Source of the DNA: Naganishia liquefaciens
Taxonomy: Eukaryota > Basidiomycota > Tremellomycetes > Filobasidiales > Filobasidiaceae
Direction: 5' to 3'
NCBI GenBank assembly: GCA_013423385.1
Contig: BLZA01000032.1
Coordinates: forward strand, 558,001-622,000
Length of the DNA stretch: 64,000 nt
A model generated the notes under the pieces. The model worked only from the letters and a program-made list of their open reading frames with translations, was not told where the DNA came from and searched no databases. Both the position numbers and the translations under genes were made by a program. Positions 47,158-58,319 of the stretch are shown piece after piece (the first letter of the stretch is position 1; every line of letters begins with the position of its first letter).

Positions 47158-47648
47158 CTATCTACCGCACTCCTTATTATTCAAGCCTTCTGTCTCCTTT
47201 GGAGAAGAGGAGTAGAGCCATTGTTGGATCTGTCCATCGGCTGTCGGTGTAGGCGCGGTCCTCTGATCGTTCTCCCTCTCCTGCTTGAGCCTTCGTATCT
47301 CGAGAGCGGTCTTCTGATATCTGTCCCTCAGTTCATCGTGTTCTTTCCCAAGATTGTCTTTACGTTCCATCAAGAGACTCCTATTCTCTCTCTGGCCCCG
47401 CGATTGAAAGAAGGCAGAAACCTTCCCCTGGATCGACCACTGGGAGGTGGACAGCAATCTTAACGCTGGGTTGATGGTATCATTGAGCTGTTCTTCGATG
47501 CAGGACATCCGAGAATCAATGTCTCTCAATGACTTCTCAAGAGCCTCGATAGATGAGCCATCACAGGTTGTAGTTCCCCTTGCTTCGGTAAAGCAGGATG
47601 CAGCATCATCTTCTGACCCGTAAGTGGTGACGTTGTTTGTTTGTGACA
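47158..47648 (-). CDS. Tandem copy B, small coiled-coil protein
   Basis: An uninterrupted 163-residue frame from the ATG at 47648 (MSQTNNVTTYGSEDD) to the stop at 47158. An acidic, Thr-rich start is followed by helical, heptad-like segments (SIEALEKSLRDIDSRM, NLGKEHDELRDRYQ, ALEIRRLKQERENDQ) and a polar end. No signal peptide, membrane helix or known domain. The frame remains open upstream without an ATG. It is the most intact member of the tandem family. No homologue can be named; a lineage-specific gene is the simplest reading. A structural or adaptor role through coiled-coil pairing is inference. Confidence 0.6.
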
Positions 47649-47977
47649 TGACTTCATTGGGATTGGCTTGATTGGTTGATGATCTAGTAGTAGATGGTGG
47701 CAAATGAATGAGAGCGAAAAAAAAGGGAGTCAGAAGCACCCCTTCACTTTCTCCTGCTTTTATCCTTGATAAGTCTGGTCCCGTCTCGTTTTAGACAGGA
47801 CGACTCCTTTAATTAACCGATTCCTGAGGGCGAACAACGGAACTTGGAGCATTTGCAACATTTGCTGTACGCCTTGAAGAATCGGCGCACCGGGGCCGCT
47901 AAATTTGTATTGATACCGAAGCAACGGCAAAGGGCGTGAGCATGTTTTGAAGGGGGCATTTCAAGCTCTTCATACGA

Positions 47978-48178
47978 TCAGCCCATGTGAGCCCTTTTTG
48001 TGGGAAGGATAGTGATTTGGGATCGTGAGATATGGATGATGACCACTTCCATTACAGCGTGCAACGCAGGCAGGACTCTTTCGATGGTAGCAATGCGACT
48101 AAAGACGTTTCCAAGAATCAACTTTACGGTCTCTGACAGTCGAAACGCTGTGTACCTTTGACTGTTGGTTGACGACAT
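47978..48178 (-). CDS. Possible truncated third member
   Basis: A 66-residue frame from an ATG (MSSTNSQRYTAF) to a stop. Weak similarity to copy B: MSxTN at the start and RIATIERVLPALHAV against RMSCIEEQL...INPALRLL. The nucleotide trace GATCAGCCCATGTGAGCC at its 3' end matches the equivalent place of the other two units. It lacks the later coiled coil, so it may be a short paralogue or a remnant. Confidence 0.35.
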   Translation of the reverse strand: MSSTNSQRYTAFRLSETVKLILGNVFSRIATIERVLPALHAVMEVVIIHISRSQITILPTKRAHMG

Positions 48179-49039
48179 GCCGGGGCCATGTCACGCCATT
48201 TCTGGCGCCGATGCGCAGTAATGAGGAAGAAAGGTGGGAAGAGTAATGGATTTTTCCTATCGAAGAGCAGGTGGTACAATGAATATATCAATTTCGACCT
48301 TGTGTTCGCGGGCCAGGGAGGTTCGACTCGGTCGCATGTGGATGAAGCGTGGTAATTATTGACGCTGGCGACGAGGACCCACGCTTTCCCGCGCGAATGT
48401 ATTCGTGAGCCATGAAGGTGACTCTTGCATACGCCACCACCACATTTATCCCCTTATAGATGAGCGTCAGACCTGTACACACGAACTCGGACCCAGCGTC
48501 ACAGTCTCCATGAGTCATGCCACAGCTTTCGCCGATATTGCGACCTGCAGCTGCTGGCTATTCCGTATTTGATTCCGCTTTATTATTATTGGAGCCCTGG
48601 GGCGTGCGTGGTGATCAGCTGTGTCGTGTTTCCCTTTCCAGTAATAAGCAGCAGACGGTTCAGGAGTTGATCAAGCAGAGGACATTGCGAGTCGGTCATA
48701 CGACGTGATCCATCCCAACGCCCACATAGGTGAGTCCCGTTGCACGGCCAACTCCCTCCGGCTCCCTGCCCACCCCCACCCCCGAAGGCGGGGCGTGGAA
48801 CGAACGCGCTCTCCCCCCTGCGCGCGCGCGAGTGTGTGATCCGACTTTTGCGCGCTAAAACGAGCTCTCCCCGTCTCCCCGTCTTTGCGCGCCCCCTGGC
48901 GTCCTCCGTTGCCCTCCTCCCTCCCTTGTCCATCCCGCACTGACAGCCGGCCATCACCATCACATAGCCCTCCACCCCCACTCCCACCCCCCACCCTCGT
49001 CCTCCCTCCTGCCCCCTCGACACTCCATCACACCTCACC
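48179..49039. promoter_or_regulatory. Syntaxin upstream region
   Basis: About 860 bases. The last 300 are C- and CT-rich (many CCCTCC and CCACCCC tracts), typical of a strong fungal promoter or 5' UTR. Antisense frames here come from this biased composition. Confidence 0.45.
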
Positions 49040-50576
49040 ATGGCCCGAGACCGTCTCGCAGCACGTAAAGCCGCCGGCGCAGCGGGCGGCGCGGGAGGAT
49101 ATCAAGAACCGTCCCTCAACGCCGCGTCCGTTCCCGCTCAATCCCAATCCGCGTACCAGCAGCCTCAGGCGCAACAGCCCGTCGGCGTCGTCGTCGGGGC
49201 CGCGGCGAGTGGAAACACGTATGGACAGCAGCAGTCGTATACGCCTGTTCCGGGGATGGGTCCCGCACAGCCGCAGCGGCAGGGGTATGGACAGCCGCCG
49301 ATGGATGCGCAGTATGGGCAGCAGGATAGGTATGATGCTGGTGGAATGCAGGGCGGGGTCGGGAACGGTAATGGAGCCGTCGGAGGGGACTTTTGGTCCG
49401 AGGTGAGTCTTTGCGCCGGGGTGGGGGGGGGGCGACATGGGAGCTGATATCGGGGGTTCCTTCTTTGAAAGCTTTCCAACTTGAATGGATCGCTGAACGA
49501 GATGCAAGATTCCATTCAGCAAGTCCGACAGGCACATATTGCCAGTCTTGTGAGTCTCATCATCATTCATCTCTTCTCCTTCCCCTGGCGCTCACTTGCT
49601 CTCTCCCGCAGTCCCGACTGGACACCACCCCCAACTCGGCCGCCGCACGGGAGACGGACGAACTGATCGCGTCCACCCGTGCTCTGACGGCCGCCAACAA
49701 GAATGCCATTCAGAGGATGAACAAGCTCGCCAAGGACAAGGCGCAAAAGCAGCAAGTCCAGGCGGCCAAGAGTCGGTTCATGGGGCTTTTGCAAGAGTAT
49801 CAGACTGTGGAAAAGGAGTTTAGGAAAAAAGTCAAGGAGCGGGGCGAGAGGCAGTATAAGATTGGTGCGTTTTTTTCGGTGTCGTGTTTGGCCAAAAAGG
49901 CAGTGTGAGAATGGGATCGCTGATGGGTGCTGCGCAGTCAAACCCGATGCCACACCAGAGGAAGTCAAACAGGTCCTCGAATCCGAAAACCCGCAGATAT
50001 TCTCCCAGGCAGTGAGTTTTTCCCGTTCCATGTGCGCCCCTCGACCGCTAATTATCCCTTGTCCCCCCCCCGCCCCCCAGCTACTCAACTCGAACCGATA
50101 TGGCGATGCACGAGGCGCCCTGCGAGAGATTCAAGAGCGGAATCAGGATATCAAAAAGATTGAAAAGACGCTCACGGAGCTCGCGCAAATGTTCAACGAG
50201 GTCAGTCGCGCCGGATCCGCATGGCCGCAATGGGGCAAGCTACTGACTGTCAATCCTTTAGATGAGCATGCTCGTCGAGCAGCAGGATGAAACAATCGCG
50301 ACCATCGAGACGCAGGCGGGGCAGGTCAACAATGACATGGAGCAGGGTCTAAAGTACACGGAGCAGGCCGTGATAAAGGCACGAAAGGCCAGGAGAAAGA
50401 AGTGGATCTGTTTCTGGATCACCAGTACGTTCTCCGGGGTTTTCCCCTTCATTTTTACCGCGCGCGTGGGGAAGGGGGAGGCACTGACTTTTATGCCGCT
50501 GTCTGCAGTCGCCATCATCATCATTGCGGCGGCCATCGTCGTCGGTATCATCTGTGGCCAGGGCAAGTGCAAGTAG
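49040..50576 (+). CDS. SSO1: Plasma-membrane t-SNARE, syntaxin (Sso type)
   Basis: Seven exons (49040..49402, 49472..49549, 49612..49864, 49938..50011, 50081..50200, 50262..50424, 50509..50576) give 372 residues. A Gln/Gly/Tyr-rich N-terminal extension of about 110 residues precedes the Habc bundle (SNLNGSLNEMQDSIQQVR, SRLDTTPNSAA). The SNARE motif runs from ALREIQERNQDIKKIEKTL through MFNEMSMLVEQQDETI, with its zero-layer glutamine in the VEQQDE region. A tail anchor (ITIAIIIIAAAIVVGIIC) and a short lumenal QGKCK end the protein. It pairs with Sec9 and Snc in exocytic fusion. The anchor is split by an intron. The Gln-rich extension is longer than in yeast Sso1/2. Confidence 0.94.
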
Positions 50577-51183
50577 ACCCTGAAACGATCCCGAACATTC
50601 TTTGGACGGGTAGTCGGGCGGCCACCGTCGTCTTGCGTCCTTTCCCACCTTTTACGCGACATGCGTCCACGTGCGATCGCGCTTTGTAGCTAGAGATGTG
50701 TTGTGTTGTTCCGCTTTGTGTTATGAGGATACCCTGATTCGGCTATTATGCGGGTCGTTGCCTAACGCTGCTGTCGGAAGGGGGAGGCACGTCGTACAGC
50801 GCCAGGACGACGTCCGATCCTCGACGACACCTGTTGGGGACGGGTTGTCCTGGCGAATTTTCCAGCACGTCTCCTTTGAGGAAGGCCCGAGTCGTTGTGG
50901 TCATGGCTAGCCAAAGTCGGACAAGGACTGAGCGAGGGGTGGTTGACTGTCCACAAGAGACTGGAGGCGCTGATGACCGGGAATGATCTTGGCCAACCAA
51001 GATGGCGGGCGGCGTGTTCATGTTCCTGAATTCAACTTCTAGTACAACATCTGTTCGACTTGTCTCGAGCGAGTTCTACCCTGACAACAATATGACCTGC
51101 TGGAATCTACTTCTGGACCATACGGCCCACGTTGCCAAAAGCGCTTCGAAAGCAGTAGCGACCGTCTGAGCCCGCCTGCGCAT
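50577..51183. other. Convergent intergenic interval
   Basis: About 607 bases between the syntaxin gene (+) and the first short-chain dehydrogenase (-), carrying both 3' UTRs. No gene supported. Confidence 0.45.
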
Positions 51184-52137
51184 CTACCAAGGCAGCGGCC
51201 CTTCCGTTCCCTGGCCAAAGAACTTTCCGCCGTGTTCGGCCCTCGTCGCCTTGATGATCAAATCGGCAAACTCGGCGCCACTTTGCTCGGGACTGATGGC
51301 ACCAGGGAAGCCGCTGACATCGACGTTGCTCTTGGTATTCATGTCGGTCATGACGAGGCCTAGTTGACAGAATGATACACCGCGGTAAGCAGGTATTCAG
51401 CAAAAAGCAGGAATAATCGACATACCCGGGTGGTAGGGGATCACTACCGCGCCAACCTTTTCGGTCTGGTGGTGAATGGAGAGAGCCAAGTAGTTGACGG
51501 CCGCTTTGCTCATGCCGTACGGGGCGACGATGAATGTAGAATAAAACCCTCCCAGGGAACCGAGTCCCGAGGAAGTGACAAAGAACTTTGGTGCCGGAAG
51601 ATTCGAATCCTTCTCCCGCGTCTCGATGAGCAGAGGGTAGGTGGCCTTGTACATGAAGAGCGGGCCCAGAGTGTTGACTTCGAATTGCTTCCTGTAAACA
51701 GATGCGTCCACGGTATGAACAGGATCCAGTCCGCTGGCGATACCTACGATTGATAGCAAGCTGAGTATCGGGAATACGATATTCCGTGAGAATGGCTTAC
51801 CAGCATTTGCAACGACAACGTCTAATCGATCCGTAAACTTCTTGATCTCTTCGACAGCCTGCTTGTTGCTTTCTTCGTCATCGGCCACCAACTTGACGAC
51901 ATGCACGTTCGAGTGCTTGCTCGCAACCTGGTTGAGATCATTGGCCGTAGCGGGGTCTCGCGCACCGGCAAAAATAACAGCATCGGGTTGGCGTTCCAGA
52001 ATGGCCAGGACGAGCTGGTATCCGATACCTCGGCTGGCGCCGGAGACTATAGTAGAGCGAGTGAGTGCCCTTACTTCGACGAAAGTATTTCTAGACTTAC
52101 TAAAGTAGTTTAGAGTCTGGTTGGAAGCGGTAGACAT
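51184..52137 (-). CDS. Short-chain dehydrogenase/reductase, copy 1
   Basis: Exons 52101..52137, 51801..52046, 51426..51743 and 51184..51359 give 258 residues. The cofactor site is SGASRGIGYQLV; AGARDP and ADDEESNKQAVEEIKK follow; then VVVANAG, the FEVNTLGPLF helix and the active-site YGMSKAAVNYLAL (Tyr-x3-Lys). The C-terminus ends FFGQGTEGPLPW. This is a classical SDR, closest in style to carbonyl-reductase or C-factor-like enzymes; the substrate cannot be told. Exon lengths 37, 246 and 318 are identical to those of copy 2, showing tandem duplication with the introns in place. Intron 2 here has a GT donor. Confidence 0.93.
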
Positions 52138-52972
52138 GTCGATTCGATGAGCGTTTGTTGATTGCTTCTAGTCCTTCGCTGAAAGGTGAGTTCGAGGGCT
52201 GTAGGTTGAGCTTTCCGAATAGACTGCCAATGTATCCTTGTGTTCTAGGTATATATAGCCAAGGTCGTGCAAGACACGAGCAGAATGTTTACCAAGCGTG
52301 GGGACGAGCATTGCTCAGCCATGTGGGTGAGCCGACGTGGAAGGTGTATTGCTTGCAATCACCCCAACGTGCTATCGGTAACATTGTCCACAAATCACCT
52401 CGGCCCTCGGCGCGGAATGATTCGTAAGACGGGTATTGCTGACTCATTTGTATTCATGTACAGCCGAGGTACAGGTCCATGCGCCACCTGGTGTTCCTCT
52501 GAAAGCTTCTCCGAGGCATGCTCCGAACGAGCTCCCCCGAAACTGCTCCGAGCGATCGATGCATATCCATCTCGCACCACGACCGTACTAGGCGTTCCAA
52601 ACGTCGACTCTAGACAGAGTTGACAGACAGTATACACAGTGACCTGATTATCGCAAAGCGTTACTTCAGAGGCTCAAATATTGAGTACGGAACGCTGCCA
52701 ACTAGTCTTTCGCCGCAACAGCAGCATAGTGTATAGACAACAGTGCGTCTCTCGGGCTTTGAGTCATCTTGCCGCCCCGACATCAATTTATTACTCATTT
52801 CAAATGTCACATTCAGAAACAACTTTGTACAGGAAGCGGTGACCATTTCCAAGGTAGACCTGGATGTCAAGACGGCCTTCTAGACGGCCGGCAGGAGCGA
52901 GCTTTTTCCTGTTGCTGAACAGAGGTTGGGATAGAAGCGATTTGTCGCATAAGCACTTGACAAACTCACTCC
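52138..52972. other. Interval between the two SDR copies
   Basis: About 835 bases with the promoter of copy 1 and the 3' end of copy 2. No gene supported; small frames on both strands lack support. Confidence 0.45.
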
Positions 52973-53902
52973 CTACCAAGGCAACGGCCGTTCGCTTCCC
53001 TGTCCCCAGAACTTGCCGCCCTGCTCCCCCCGCGTTGCCTTGATAATGAGATCGGCGTACTCTGCTCCGCTTTGCTCGGGAGTGATTGCGCCGGGATATT
53101 CGGAGAGATCAAGGCCAGCGTTCATGTCGGTGGTGACGACACCTTGTTCAAATCTGGATCAGGTAGGTTTGCGGTCACAGATCGGACGGGGACTCACCTG
53201 GATGGTACGGCACGACGACAGCTCCGACCTTTTCGCTCTGGTGGTGGATAGACAGGGCAAGATAATTGACAGCAGCCTTGCTCATTCCATATGGAGCGGT
53301 GATGAATTCGGGGAAGAATCCGCCCTTGGAGCCCAAGGCTGACGAGGTGATGAAGAATTTCGGGGCGGGCAGTCCAGACTTGTTTTCCCGTGTTTCCATC
53401 AGCAACGGATATGTTGCTTTATAGATGAAAAGGGGCCCGAGTGTGTTGACTTCGAATTGTCGCCTGTAGGCGCTCGTATCAACTGTCTGAACTGCCTGAG
53501 GGCCGCTGGCGATACCTGTGAAAAACGCGATGAGAACAGGGCGTTGCAAGGCTATACATGGACTTGCCGGCGTTAGCAACAACGACATCCAGCCTATCGG
53601 TGACTTTTTTGATTTCCTCAACAGCCTGCTTGTTGCTTTCTTCATCATCCGCGATCACCTTGATGAGATGAACGTTTGGGTTTTCGCTGGCGAGCTCTTT
53701 TAATTCCTTGGCTGAACTGGGATCCCGTGCCCCGGCGAAGATGACAGCGTCGGGTTGACGTTTGAGAATGTTGTACACGAGCTCGAGCCCGATTCCCCGG
53801 TTGGCACCAGAGACTGCTTGTAACATTGAGCAATCTTTTCTTCATTCTGGCTCAACCATACATACTGAAATAGTGAAGGCCTTGGCTGGATTCAATTGCC
53901 AT
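52973..53902 (-). CDS. Short-chain dehydrogenase/reductase, copy 2
   Basis: Exons 53866..53902, 53568..53813, 53198..53515 and 52973..53142 give 256 residues, collinear with copy 1: SGANRGIGLELV, FAGARDPSSAKEL, ADDEESNKQAVEEIKK, VVVANAG, FEVNTLGPLF, YGMSKAAVNYLAL, and the end FWGQGSERPLPW. The proteins look roughly 70% identical by eye. Unlike copy 1, intron 2 (53516..53567) starts with GC (GCCG|GCAAGT). Intron 3 ends in AAG. The N-terminal exon differs most (MAIESSQGLHYF against MSTASNQTLNYF). Confidence 0.92.
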
Positions 53903-54715
53903 GTTGCTTGGTCTGCCTGCGTTTCGAAATGTCCGTTGACGTTTGTTGACAGATATGCCTAAGATTCAAGGTATCTTTCAGAAGTCGGGATGATATAGCT
54001 CATGAAATCGTCGAAGCAGAACATGCGATGACTATGGCCCGGAACGGCAGTCGCGCTCCCCGGTTCCGATTCAACCTGGTATGCTTAATTTGTTTGATTC
54101 GTCATGTCTGCGGTGTATTTTGAGTTGAATCGCGATATCGCGTTCGCAGTTCCGTCTTGAAAGACCAGCCCTCGGCTATCAGCTCGGTTATTCACCTCGG
54201 TGTACATCTCGGTGTTCATTACTTGTTCATCTCGGTGAGAGACAGCTGAACGGACCGGCTCAAGCCGGAAGAATTACTGGATATTGAAAGGTGGTCCAAC
54301 AGCCGATTTGAGGGCAGTCTCCACAAATCGGTCGAAGCGTGTTTGCACCGGGTTTGCAAGTCGCACAGGTATATCGCTTCTCACAGCCTCATTCAGCTTT
54401 CCGGAGAAATTCTCGTCATCTCGCGTGAAGTTTCCGCGAATATCGTATCGCGTCGAGCTCTCCGCCGCATGCGATGTTCCGGTCTTCAAGAGATCTCATT
54501 CCGCCTTCAAAGCCAGGGTTCAAATCTCACGCCTCTATTCTCCATTCCACATTGCCTTTCACTTTGACGGCTGACGTGAAGATTAAAAATTCGGCCTTCA
54601 AGCCCGTGATTACACGTCGTCGGGAAGCCATCATAAGGCAACCCTGGTCGTTCTCGGCTGACCGATACCTGCGTCCGCTGATCCCGGCAGTATTATAAGA
54701 TAGGGGTATCGCGCT
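53903..54715. other. Interval with a short CTCGGT repeat
   Basis: About 813 bases. Five irregular copies of CTCGGT(T/G)(A/T) lie at about 54170-54236, within the upstream region of SDR copy 2 at roughly 270-330 bases from its ATG. A GGTTCAAATC at 54518 looks like a tRNA B box but has no cloverleaf. Confidence 0.4.
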
Positions 54716-57700
54716 TTAAGTGAATTGCATGCCACCAGACAGTAAAGCAAAATCTGCGGAATTCAGGAAGTCGATGTTGTAGTCGTCGACCGAGTATCTT
54801 GATAGAAGATCGCCCAGGGACCCTGGCTCTGAAGGGATGCAGGTCCATCAGGAAAGCCGGACTCTAAAATTGAAGATCTTGCTCACCTCCTTCTGCCGCC
54901 GCATTCACGTTCGACGTCGCCGATGGACTTCGAGCGGAAAGTCCCGCGATGAGCGCCTTGAAATCTGAGCCTGAAGAATGGAATGTTGAGTATCGATCCT
55001 GGGACCAACTTGAGCTTGTGTTTACCTGACAGAGCCCCCGGCTCTGTGAAACGCCTCAGCACCCCTGTATCGGGTACACTGACGAATGTCGGGATATCTT
55101 CCGAGCTCTTGTCAAAGTCGATCCCTGATCGATTGTAGCCTGTTCAAGCAATATTTAGCTGAGTCTACTCGAAGAATTGCTCGAAGCCTACCAGCAGCCC
55201 TCTTTTGTAGGACATATAGCATGACACCGGCACCCGCCCATGCATTCTCCATTTTCTTAAGCGCATTGACTATGACTTCGAGATTCTGCTTGTCAATGAG
55301 GTGAAGGAAAGCCTCCGACGATCCGGAAGGCCGACTCTCTCGAGCATCAAGCTGGAATTCCGATGTCCGCATCTCATGCACAAAGGCCAGACCGGCCACA
55401 TACAGTGCTTGCGTGATTTGCGGCGTGGCAATCTAGTGTTGAAGTTCAGTCCCAGGAGACAAGGAAGAGAGCAGTTGTGACGCACAAAGGATATCGGGCT
55501 GCCAAGATCCGCGAACACGATGAATTCTGCAATTGCTCGTGAGCATGTCAGGGAAAGCTTGATTGACCGTTGCATGCCTTGCGACATGGGTGTATCCGCC
55601 CCATTGGGTGAGGTCAAAAGTGCTGGATGATACAGCAGCGCCAAGATAGCGTTGGCTATCGGATAACATGATTAGATCCATCACATGCTGCGCTAAGGAA
55701 GACGCACCTGTGCAATGAAGGGCCAAGAAGACCTATCATTTGGTCGAGATCAGCTCTCATGTTGTCATCATCTACACTCACATACACCGACTTACGCCTC
55801 CTTTATGCTCGCTAACCCAAAACTTGAAGTTGGTCGTCGACCAGATCAAATTCTCGGGCAGGTCGTTGTAAAACTGCACAAGCTCTGTTTGCAAAGTCTG
55901 CATTCGTTTCGGCAGGTCACGTTCCATAGGAGCGCCAAGGATTTTCGCTGCCCCTCGATTGCCGTTGAGAAGGTCCCTGGAAGACTTGTCAGCTCAAATA
56001 TGTCTTCCCTTTGCCGTGGACTGACGAAATTCTCCCTGCTATTACCATCAGCTTTACTAGCGCGACAAATGGTTCGGGTTTTGAGATTGGAGCCAGGCCG
56101 GCCGGCAATGGCGCAGGAATCATGTCTTTGTCTGTTGGTAGCGGAAGCTCGACCATATCATCTCGGATCTGCATCTCGTCAGCTTCGGCTCTTCACAACA
56201 GCCCAGCTGACGTACTGTGCATAGACGGCCTGTACTGAGCGAAAGCAAGCGATCTTGCACAAAGAGTGACCACAGCAACAACTTGTTTCGCGTATAATGG
56301 TCCTTGTCTTCGAAGATTTCGGGTGCATCCTTGTATGAGCCCATATGCTCGGCCATCCGTATGGCAAGTCCGAGGACGTGCTGTCGCGATCGAATGAGGC
56401 GACATTTCGGAGACTTTGGCAAGGAGATGACTTACCCAATAACCACTTTCAGAGTTTTGACCAAATTCGCATTGAGACAGCAGTAGCAGACTTGTAATCG
56501 CATCGGTGGTCGGTAAGCGTAGAGCCGGAACCAGTAATTCCATTGCCTTGTTGGCGAATACGTCGCCGGCCTACAAGAATCGCTTAGTATACTTTGGAAG
56601 CAAGTTCGGCAAGAACTGACATTCGCATGGTATGTCTTGTCCTGCCCCGCGAATCTCGCAGATATCGCACAAATCGCTACATTGGCATCATAATGAGATC
56701 TCCGTCGACAGGGCTCCTTCATCTGACATACCATTGAGCAGGAAAGCCGACATTGTTCCATTCGCGAGTCGAGTTTGCAACCGCAACCGCTGGATGCTGG
56801 GGAAATGCTGTGCGAGCGAATCAAAGAAGACATCCAGCAATGGCTCATACACTTCCTTGGGCGGCATGTCGGCCTCATCAAACGCTACCGTGGCATACGG
56901 GCTGGGCGGGTGATTCGGGGACTTGCTGTTCGGATTTTGGGTTGGAGTGCTTTGAGTACCTTTGGGTGAAGCTAGATCCGTGAGGTTGTCCGGTTTGAGT
57001 CGCAGTTTGAGACAGATGCGATTTATTCCTGGATGTACCGCTGCAACGACTTGTCAAAACCGCATTCAGACTCGAGAAAAGACGTCGCTTACACGTGCTT
57101 CCAGCCTAGCGATTTCCACAACGATCAGCGGGATGTAAAGGTAACGGGGACACCCGACTCACCACACGGAAATAATGGAGCCGCAAGTACGGCTTCGATT
57201 CGTCTCCCTCCAAATACCCGATCTGATTCGTGATCGCCTTGACGAGTCCCGTCATACTCGGCGTTCCTGTCTCCGCCGCTGCTGCGGCATTCTCAGCAGG
57301 TGTGACTCGCGTTTCTGTTGAGCGATTGGATTGTTCAACGTCTTTTCTGTCACGAGAGACAGTACCGGAAGGAGGAGGATTGAGAGTTGAGAACTCTGTC
57401 GACGCGGTTCCCGGTTGCGGTAGTTGCGGTGATGGATTATGCGAGGCTGGTATTTGAAACAAGGATTCGGCAGGCACCGGTAATTGGGAATATACGCTTG
57501 TTGATCCGGCTGATTGTTCGTCCATACCTGCCAACATTTGCATCGCGTCGTCCTCCTGATTCGTATACGTCGGTAACATCGACCCCTGTCCGGGCAGACT
57601 CGCGAGGAACTGCCAGATGGTATGCGGTGTCGGCATCTCAGCCGCCCCAGACCCAGCATCCAGCCTTGCAGCACCGGCTGGTGCGCCGTGGACTCCCAAT

Positions 57701-58319
57701 GACGTTGACGGCTGGAGCAGGGGGAAGCCGGTGTTGGTGCCGAAGAACATGGTGGCGGGAGGTTGCGAGGAGAATGATGGATCCGAGGCGAAAGTGCCCA
57801 TCTGTTGCGAAAGTACCGAATCTTGGCCCTGACGAGTTCCAGGATCGATGCTCCGCGCGTTGGCAATTGCCGGCGGAAAGACGGAACGTGTTGCTGCCGA
57901 GGCGCTGCCTTCATCCGCGATGGCTGCAGATGCCGACATTGATCCCGAACGATGAATCGATCCAGGCCGATCATCGACTCGAGAGCTCGACCCCGCCGTC
58001 GTCCGCTCATTCTCGCTCGTCTCCGGCACTGGCCGCTTTCCAAAGTCGGCCTCCATCTCTGCGCGCGTCCTCTTTCGCTTCCTTCCCTCGGGCCAAGTAC
58101 ACGCAAGTCTATGCTTTTCGCAATTCGTGCAGGCCGGCTTGTCGCCGGAGCATTTCGCTTTCTTGGCTCGACATGGCATACATGCTAAGCGGACCCTGCA
58201 GGTGAGAGAACGGAGAGGTGAGCGAAATGTACGGCCACAGGAAAGACGGGTAAAACGAAGACCCACTTCTGGGCACCAGCGCCACTCTGACCTTCATCTC
58301 CTGATTCCGCAACCGTCAT
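54716..58319 (-). CDS. Zn2Cys6 transcription factor (fungal_trans)
   Basis: Fifteen exons close in frame to 937 residues: 58267..58319, 57163..58195, 57093..57105, 56732..57040, 56621..56676, 56436..56570, 56216..56380, 56026..56168, 55817..55976, 55708..55732, 55486..55655, 55192..55432, 55026..55139, 54887..54970, 54716..54828. The binuclear cluster CMPCRAKKAKC...CTNCEKHRLAC is at residues about 22-48, followed by the basic GRKRKRTRAEM. A Ser/Pro/Gln-rich linker of about 300 residues leads to the fungal-specific domain (STSVHPGINRI, FFDSLAQHFPSIQ, LGLAIRMAEHMGSYKD, QDRLLSLSTGRLC, FYNDLPENLIW). Such factors usually control metabolism. The nearest genes downstream are the two dehydrogenase copies. 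Targets are unknown. Confidence 0.93.

Larger units (their letters stand above)
46035..47945. repeat. Two-unit tandem duplication of about 1 kb
   Basis: Units of about 46035-46960 and 47040-47945 match along their length: downstream part (GATCAGCCATACAAGCCCTT / AATCAGCCACACACGCCTTT), coding part, and upstream part (TTGCTGTACGCCTTGAA in both; GCAACGGCAAAGGG in both; ACAACGGAACTTG in both). A third, shorter trace with ACGATCAGCCCATGTGAGCC begins at about 47968. Divergence is substantial, so the duplication is not recent. Confidence 0.75.

Noticed and set aside
48586-49041. 151-codon minus-strand frame upstream of syntaxin
   Set aside because: Gly/Arg-rich product caused by the CT-rich promoter tract; no splice or domain support.
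54500-54545. tRNA-like B box (GGTTCAAATC)
   Set aside because: The flanking bases do not form a T stem, and no acceptor or anticodon arms are visible.
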